From an uncultured Caulobacteraceae bacterium (GTDB lineage Bacteria; Pseudomonadota; Alphaproteobacteria; Caulobacterales; Caulobacteraceae), in the NCBI GenBank assembly GCA_937952995.1, contig CALFYB010000359.1:1-8815 (forward strand): 8,815 bases of DNA. The letters run 5' to 3'. The first letter of the stretch is position 1, and every line of letters begins with the position of its first letter. The position numbers and the translations under genes were made by a program. The notes under the pieces are model-generated. The model was not told the DNA's origin. It did not search any database and was given only the letters and a program-made list of their open reading frames with translations. This document shows positions 6,202 to 8,815 of the stretch, piece by piece.

Positions 6202-6543
6202 TTAGGAACCCTTGCCGGGCTTTTCGCTGAAGTATTTTTCGAATTTGCCGGTTTCGCGCTCAAAGGCTTCGCGATCTGCAGGCGGTTCACCCTTGACGGT
6301 GATGTTCGGCCAGACCTTGGCGAAATCAGAGTTGATCTTCAGCCATTTGCCGTCGGCATCGTCTTCCGTATCGGGCTTGATCGCATCCACGGGGCATTCA
6401 GGTTCGCAGACGCCGCAGTCGATGCACTCATCTGGATTAATCGCCAGAAAGTTTTCGCCCTCATAGAAGCAGTCCACGGGACAGACTTCCACGCAGTCCA
6501 TGAACTTGCACTTAATGCAGGCATCCATAACGATGTAGGTCAT
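6202..6543 (-). CDS. fdxA: 7Fe ferredoxin (3Fe-4S / 4Fe-4S), FdxA type
   Basis: This 113-residue soluble electron carrier is of the Azotobacter FdI class. The cysteine pattern is complete: C9, C12, C17, C21, C25, then C40, C43, C46, C50. By FdI alignment (offset +1), C9, C17 and C50 hold the 3Fe-4S cluster and C21, C40, C43, C46 hold the 4Fe-4S cluster, while C12 and C25 are the usual free cysteines. The motifs are DACIKCKFMDCVEVCP and DECIDCGVCEPECP. The C-terminal tail with WPNITVKGEPPADRE is typical of the alphaproteobacterial form. The partner reductase is unknown. The start is the ATG at 6543, and the ribosome site upstream is weak. A TTGACA promoter lies about 70 bases upstream (separate entry). 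A 12-base perfect palindrome, CCTAAATTTAGG (6195-6206), covers the stop codon. Confidence 0.96.
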   Translation of the reverse strand: MTYIVMDACIKCKFMDCVEVCPVDCFYEGENFLAINPDECIDCGVCEPECPVDAIKPDTEDDADGKWLKINSDFAKVWPNITVKGEPPADREAFERETGKFEKYFSEKPGKGS

Positions 6544-6587
6544 ATCGAGTCCAAGAAATCCAGTCGGCCACGAGGCGGTGGTCGCGG

Positions 6588-6617
6588 TCTATCTCAGGGG
6601 ATCGGCGTTTCTGTCAA
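6588..6617 (-). promoter_or_regulatory. Candidate fdxA promoter
   Basis: The minus strand carries a perfect -35 TTGACA (6617-6612), an 18-base spacer, and GATAGA (6593-6588) as -10, giving a leader of about 40 bases to the fdxA ATG. The -10 is a weak match, and a 17-base spacer with AGATAG is equally possible. Confidence 0.45.
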
Positions 6618-6627
6618 CAGCCGATCC
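6599..6627. promoter_or_regulatory. Inverted repeat over the fdxA -35 box (candidate operator)
   Basis: GGATCGGC (6599-6606) and GCCGATCC (6620-6627) are perfect 8-base arms separated by 13 bases that contain the TTGACA box. This placement is that of a repressor site blocking the promoter. No regulator can be named. Confidence 0.45.
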
Positions 6628-6689
6628 ATTTTCAGCTCTATCAGGAATTCTGAGGGAGGTGCGTGCGGGGGGTGTCCCACGCGCTAATT

Positions 6690-6793
6690 CTACCCAAAAT
6701 TGGTTTTATAAATTTATAATCTGAAATAGATTTTATCATAAGGGGTTCGTGCTGATATTGACCCTTATAACGTTATGCGTTACGGAGTGAGGT
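6690..6793 (+). promoter_or_regulatory. AT-rich promoter/operator region of higBA
   Basis: This stretch is much richer in A and T than its surroundings. It contains a 14-base perfect palindrome, TTATAAATTTATAA (6706-6719), a 5-base arm repeat AATCT/AGATT (6718-6732), and the 10-base palindrome ATAACGTTAT (6767-6776) just before the higB start. TTGACC (6758-6763) may be a -35, but no -10 fits well at the right distance. Type II antitoxins of the HigA kind normally repress their own operon through such palindromes, which is the likely role here (inference). Confidence 0.45.
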
Positions 6794-7075
6794 GTGATTA
6801 GGTCCTTCAAAGGGTCGCAAACCGGGCGGATTTGGGAGGGCCTAAGCGCACGCTACCTGCCGCCGGACATTCAGGCTGCAGCCTTGCGGAAGCTGCGTTT
6901 GATTGATGCGGCGATGCTGTTGGACGACTTGAAGGTGCCTCCGGGCAATCAATTGAAGGCCCTCTTGGGGGATCGAAATGGCCAATATTCCATCCGGATC
7001 AATCAGCAATGGCGCATCTGCTTTCGCTGGTCAGGCAGCGGGGCGGAAGATGTCGAAATCTGTGACTATCACTGA
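6794..7075 (+). CDS. higB: HigB-family (RelE-like) toxin
   Basis: This 93-residue protein fits the HigB-like host-inhibition toxin family, ribosome-dependent mRNA endonucleases of type II toxin-antitoxin systems. Seen: an N-terminal IRSFKGSQTGRIWEG, the helix ALRKLRLIDAA, the signature DLKVPPGNQLKALLGDR (about 44-60), and the C-terminal GQYSIRINQQWRICFRW followed by EDVEICDYH, all diagnostic of the HigB/RelE fold of this subgroup. Length is normal for the family. The start is GTG at 6794 with GGAG 6 bases upstream. The gene overlaps higA by 26 bases, toxin first, which is the usual higBA order. It lies on the opposite strand to its neighbours on both sides. Confidence 0.93.
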   Translation: MIRSFKGSQTGRIWEGLSARYLPPDIQAAALRKLRLIDAAMLLDDLKVPPGNQLKALLGDRNGQYSIRINQQWRICFRWSGSGAEDVEICDYH

Positions 7076-7373
7076 GCCGCAAGAGCCTCTGCCCAATCCC
7101 AGTCCCGGTGATATTTTGTGGAACGAGTTCCTCTTGCCTCTGAATATGAGCCAGTCAGCCTTGGCCCGAGCCCTCGGTGTGCCGCCGCGCCGGATCAATG
7201 AGATTATTTTGGGCAAGCGCATAGTGACGGCGGATACCGATCTTCGGCTTTGCCGTTATTGGGGGCTAAGTGATGGCTATTGGCTGCGACTGCAGGCGGC
7301 GTTCGACCTGATGCAGCAAAGGCGGCGAATGGGCGCGATATTGGACCGCATCGTTCCGTTTCAAGCCGCTTAG
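7050..7373 (+). CDS. higA: HigA-family antitoxin (XRE helix-turn-helix)
   Basis: This antitoxin of 107 residues binds and neutralises HigB and represses the operon. The N-terminus EPLPNPSPGDILWNEFLLPL is the classic HigA opening. The helix-turn-helix is in MSQSALARALGVPPRRINEIILGKR, followed by the dimerisation helices (DTDLRLCRYWGLSDGYWLRLQAAFDL). The start ATG at 7050 lies inside higB; a longer in-frame start at 6978 would add residues that only mirror the toxin gene. A GTG at 7062 is an alternative. The stop TAG (7371-7373) overlaps the stop of the convergent S4 gene. The family is very sure. Confidence 0.93.
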   Translation: MSKSVTITEPQEPLPNPSPGDILWNEFLLPLNMSQSALARALGVPPRRINEIILGKRIVTADTDLRLCRYWGLSDGYWLRLQAAFDLMQQRRRMGAILDRIVPFQAA

Positions 7374-7654
7374 GCGGGAAGGTCGCTATAGAGCCCCTGA
7401 GCTTCGGGGGCGGGGCCGCGGCGTTCGCCTAGCGCTTCGATGCGGATAGCGAAGACGCGGGCGGCGATGGCAAAGGTCAGTTGATCGCCCGGCCTGATGG
7501 TGCGCGAGGGCTTGTCTAGACGGGTCGGCGGACCAAGGCCGGGACGTTCTAAGCGCACGCGCCCATCTTCAACGAACTTGGCGGCGAGGGCGCGGGTCTT
7601 AAGGAACCGAGCGCGCCAGAGCCAGACGTCGATGCGGCAAGCCTCTTCGCTCAT
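7370..7654 (-). CDS. S4-domain RNA-binding protein (Hsp15/HslR-like)
   Basis: This 94-residue protein has an N-terminal S4 RNA-binding fold: CRIDVWLWRARFLKTRALAAKFVEDGRVRL (about 6-35), with the conserved R-x-D-x-W-L-W-x-x-R-x-x-K-T-R pattern, then PSRTIRPGDQLTF, the usual S4 turn before the last strand. E. coli Hsp15 binds stalled 50S subunits with nascent chains, and this shorter alphaproteobacterial form may act likewise (inference). The start is ATG 7654, 13 bases after the helicase stop, with only a weak ribosome site, so translation may be coupled to the helicase. Its stop overlaps the stop of higA by convergence (7370-7373). Confidence 0.9.
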   Translation of the reverse strand: MSEEACRIDVWLWRARFLKTRALAAKFVEDGRVRLERPGLGPPTRLDKPSRTIRPGDQLTFAIAARVFAIRIEALGERRGPAPEAQGLYSDLPA

Positions 7655-7667
7655 AGGGTCTTTGGGC

Positions 7668-8815
7668 TCATTCTGCTGTTCCCTTCTGGGCGTTGGCGAT
7701 CTTTCGGACCGGTCGGCGACGGCGGCGGGCGGGCTTGGCCCTCGGCGGAGGTGCGGGCGGGGTCTTCAGCGCGGCTAGGGCGGCGAAGGGGGAGGTTGCG
7801 ACGGCCCGTTCCATGGCGGCCATCGCCTTGGCAGCCTGTTCTGGGGCCTTGGCCGCTTCGGCGCGGTCGGCACGGCGTCTGCGCCAAAGACGAGGCTCAC
7901 CCGACACGGGTTTACCAACTGGGGCGAAGTTTAGCCCTCTCAGGACCCACTCAGCCTGAGACGGTGTCCAGCCCAGCGCCTCAATCGCCTCAGACGCCAG
8001 GGGCATGGCACCATTGACTGCAGGAAGGGCACGCAGTCGGCTGTCTAGGTCCTCCAGCATCAAGACGGGCACGGTGAAGGCTCCCACCGCTCGCAAGCCA
8101 TAGGCCGCGAGTGTTCGAGCCGATGGAATGGCTGAGGGCAGGGGACCGATCGCCTGGATAGCGGCAGGCCAGTCCGGCCGCTCAATCGCTGCAAAGGCGC
8201 GGGTGAAGGCGACGGCGTCAGGCGTCAGCAGGGCGGGCAAGAACAGGCTGAACGCTCCGAACCGCACCCCGATGGCGCGCAGATGGCGCCGCTCTACCGG
8301 GCTGAGGGCGCGGACTTCGGTCTCGACGAGGGACCGGTCGAGAACACCGCCCGCTTCGGCCATTTGATAGGCAATGCCTCTAGCCAGCCCCTTGATCTTG
8401 CCGCTCTGGATCGCGGCTTCGAGGTCACGCAGGGGGGCGAGCCGTCGTCCGGCCTCGGCAGCCAAGAAGGCTTCCAGTCGGCGGGTAGCCCTTTCGCGCG
8501 CTGGCGCAGGACCAAGCTCGCCAAACAGCCGTACGCGAGGGGCAAAGAGGCGCGAGATCTCCAGCTTGCCTGCCGCTTCGCCGTTCCACAGCACCGCCCC
8601 ATCGGGCATCAGGGCGAAGGCCTCGTCCGGTTCGGCGGCGATCTTGCCCAAACGGCGCGCAATTTCGGGTCCGACAGCGCGCTGAGCCGCCGCCCGCAAG
8701 GCCTTGTCCTCAAGTTCGCTTTCGCCTTGGGCTGGGGCAAATTGCAGGCCGCTGAGCTGACCGACAAAATGGCCCTCAACTGTGACCGTGCCATCGGTGC
8801 CAAGGCCCGCCAACA
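7668..8815 (-). CDS. Helicase-related protein, C-terminal part (runs off the right edge)
   Basis: About 382 residues of an open frame enter from the right edge, and the N-terminus lies outside the window. The visible part has no helicase core motifs. It resembles the C-terminal half of the alphaproteobacterial SUV3/MgpS-like ATP-dependent helicases usually found just upstream of an S4 gene and fdxA: segments such as GKIKGLARGIAYQMAEAGGVLDRS, LSPVERRHLRAIGVRFGAFSLFLPALL, and EALGWTPSQAEWVLRGLNF are typical, as I recall. The tail is Pro/Ala-rich and strongly basic (PARRRRRPVRK), fitting RNA or DNA contact. TTG at 8813 is an internal Leu, not a start. It ends 13 bases before the S4 gene on the same strand and likely shares a transcript with it. 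The helicase identity is inferred from the tail and neighbours. Confidence 0.75.
   Translation of the reverse strand, partial: LAGLGTDGTVTVEGHFVGQLSGLQFAPAQGESELEDKALRAAAQRAVGPEIARRLGKIAAEPDEAFALMPDGAVLWNGEAAGKLEISRLFAPRVRLFGELGPAPARERATRRLEAFLAAEAGRRLAPLRDLEAAIQSGKIKGLARGIAYQMAEAGGVLDRSLVETEVRALSPVERRHLRAIGVRFGAFSLFLPALLTPDAVAFTRAFAAIERPDWPAAIQAIGPLPSAIPSARTLAAYGLRAVGAFTVPVLMLEDLDSRLRALPAVNGAMPLASEAIEALGWTPSQAEWVLRGLNFAPVGKPVSGEPRLWRRRRADRAEAAKAPEQAAKAMAAMERAVATSPFAALAALKTPPAPPPRAKPARRRRRPVRKIANAQKGTAE

Noticed and set aside
6169..6687. 172-codon plus-strand frame
   Set aside because: Antisense to fdxA, whose cysteine pattern leaves no doubt about the coding strand.
6978..7049. Longer HigA starting at 6978
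   Set aside because: The extra codons only re-read the conserved higB 3' part in another frame. HigA proteins begin near the 7050 start.

Overview
The window looks like a chromosomal segment of an alphaproteobacterium, most probably Caulobacterales-like. This is inferred from the protein styles (an RpoH2-type sigma-32 factor, a CdnL/CarD regulator ending in Ala-Ala, an Azotobacter-type 7Fe ferredoxin), the high GC content, and a gene order (helicase, S4 protein, fdxA, carD, rpoH2) that I recall as a common alphaproteobacterial neighbourhood. No species call is possible from sequence alone.

Layout. Positions 1-247 (minus) hold the start of an MFS transporter that runs off the left edge. Positions 266-1759 (minus) are one uninterrupted frame whose first 304 codons are NhaA Na+/H+ antiporter and whose last 193 codons are the catalytic domain of formyltetrahydrofolate deformylase PurU. 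Each half lacks a part that its family needs, so this is either a deletion fusion or an assembly join. The sequence left of the junction (1 to about 850) has visibly different composition. Divergently, 1889-3343 (plus) is selO, a protein AMPylase, followed by a 263-base spacer with operator-like repeats and then an NnrU-family membrane protein (3607-4194, plus). A tRNA-Arg(CCU) lies at 4226-4302 (minus).

From about 4300 to the right edge nearly everything is on the minus strand and centres on stress physiology, transcription and RNA: rpoH2 (4343-5227), carD/cdnL (5375-5878), fdxA (6202-6543), an S4-domain protein of the Hsp15 type (7370-7654), and the C-terminal part of a large helicase (7668 to the edge). 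This series is interrupted by a plus-strand higBA toxin-antitoxin pair (6794-7373) with its own AT-rich, palindrome-rich promoter region. The higA stop codon overlaps the stop codon of the convergent S4 gene.

How the genes may work together: CarD/CdnL stabilises RNA polymerase open complexes, RpoH2 redirects polymerase to heat and oxidative stress genes, the ferredoxin is a redox carrier, and the S4 protein and helicase act on RNA. HigBA looks like a later insertion. I found no CRISPR array, integrase, transposase or unknown multi-gene defence system. The most notable item is the NhaA-PurU chimera.
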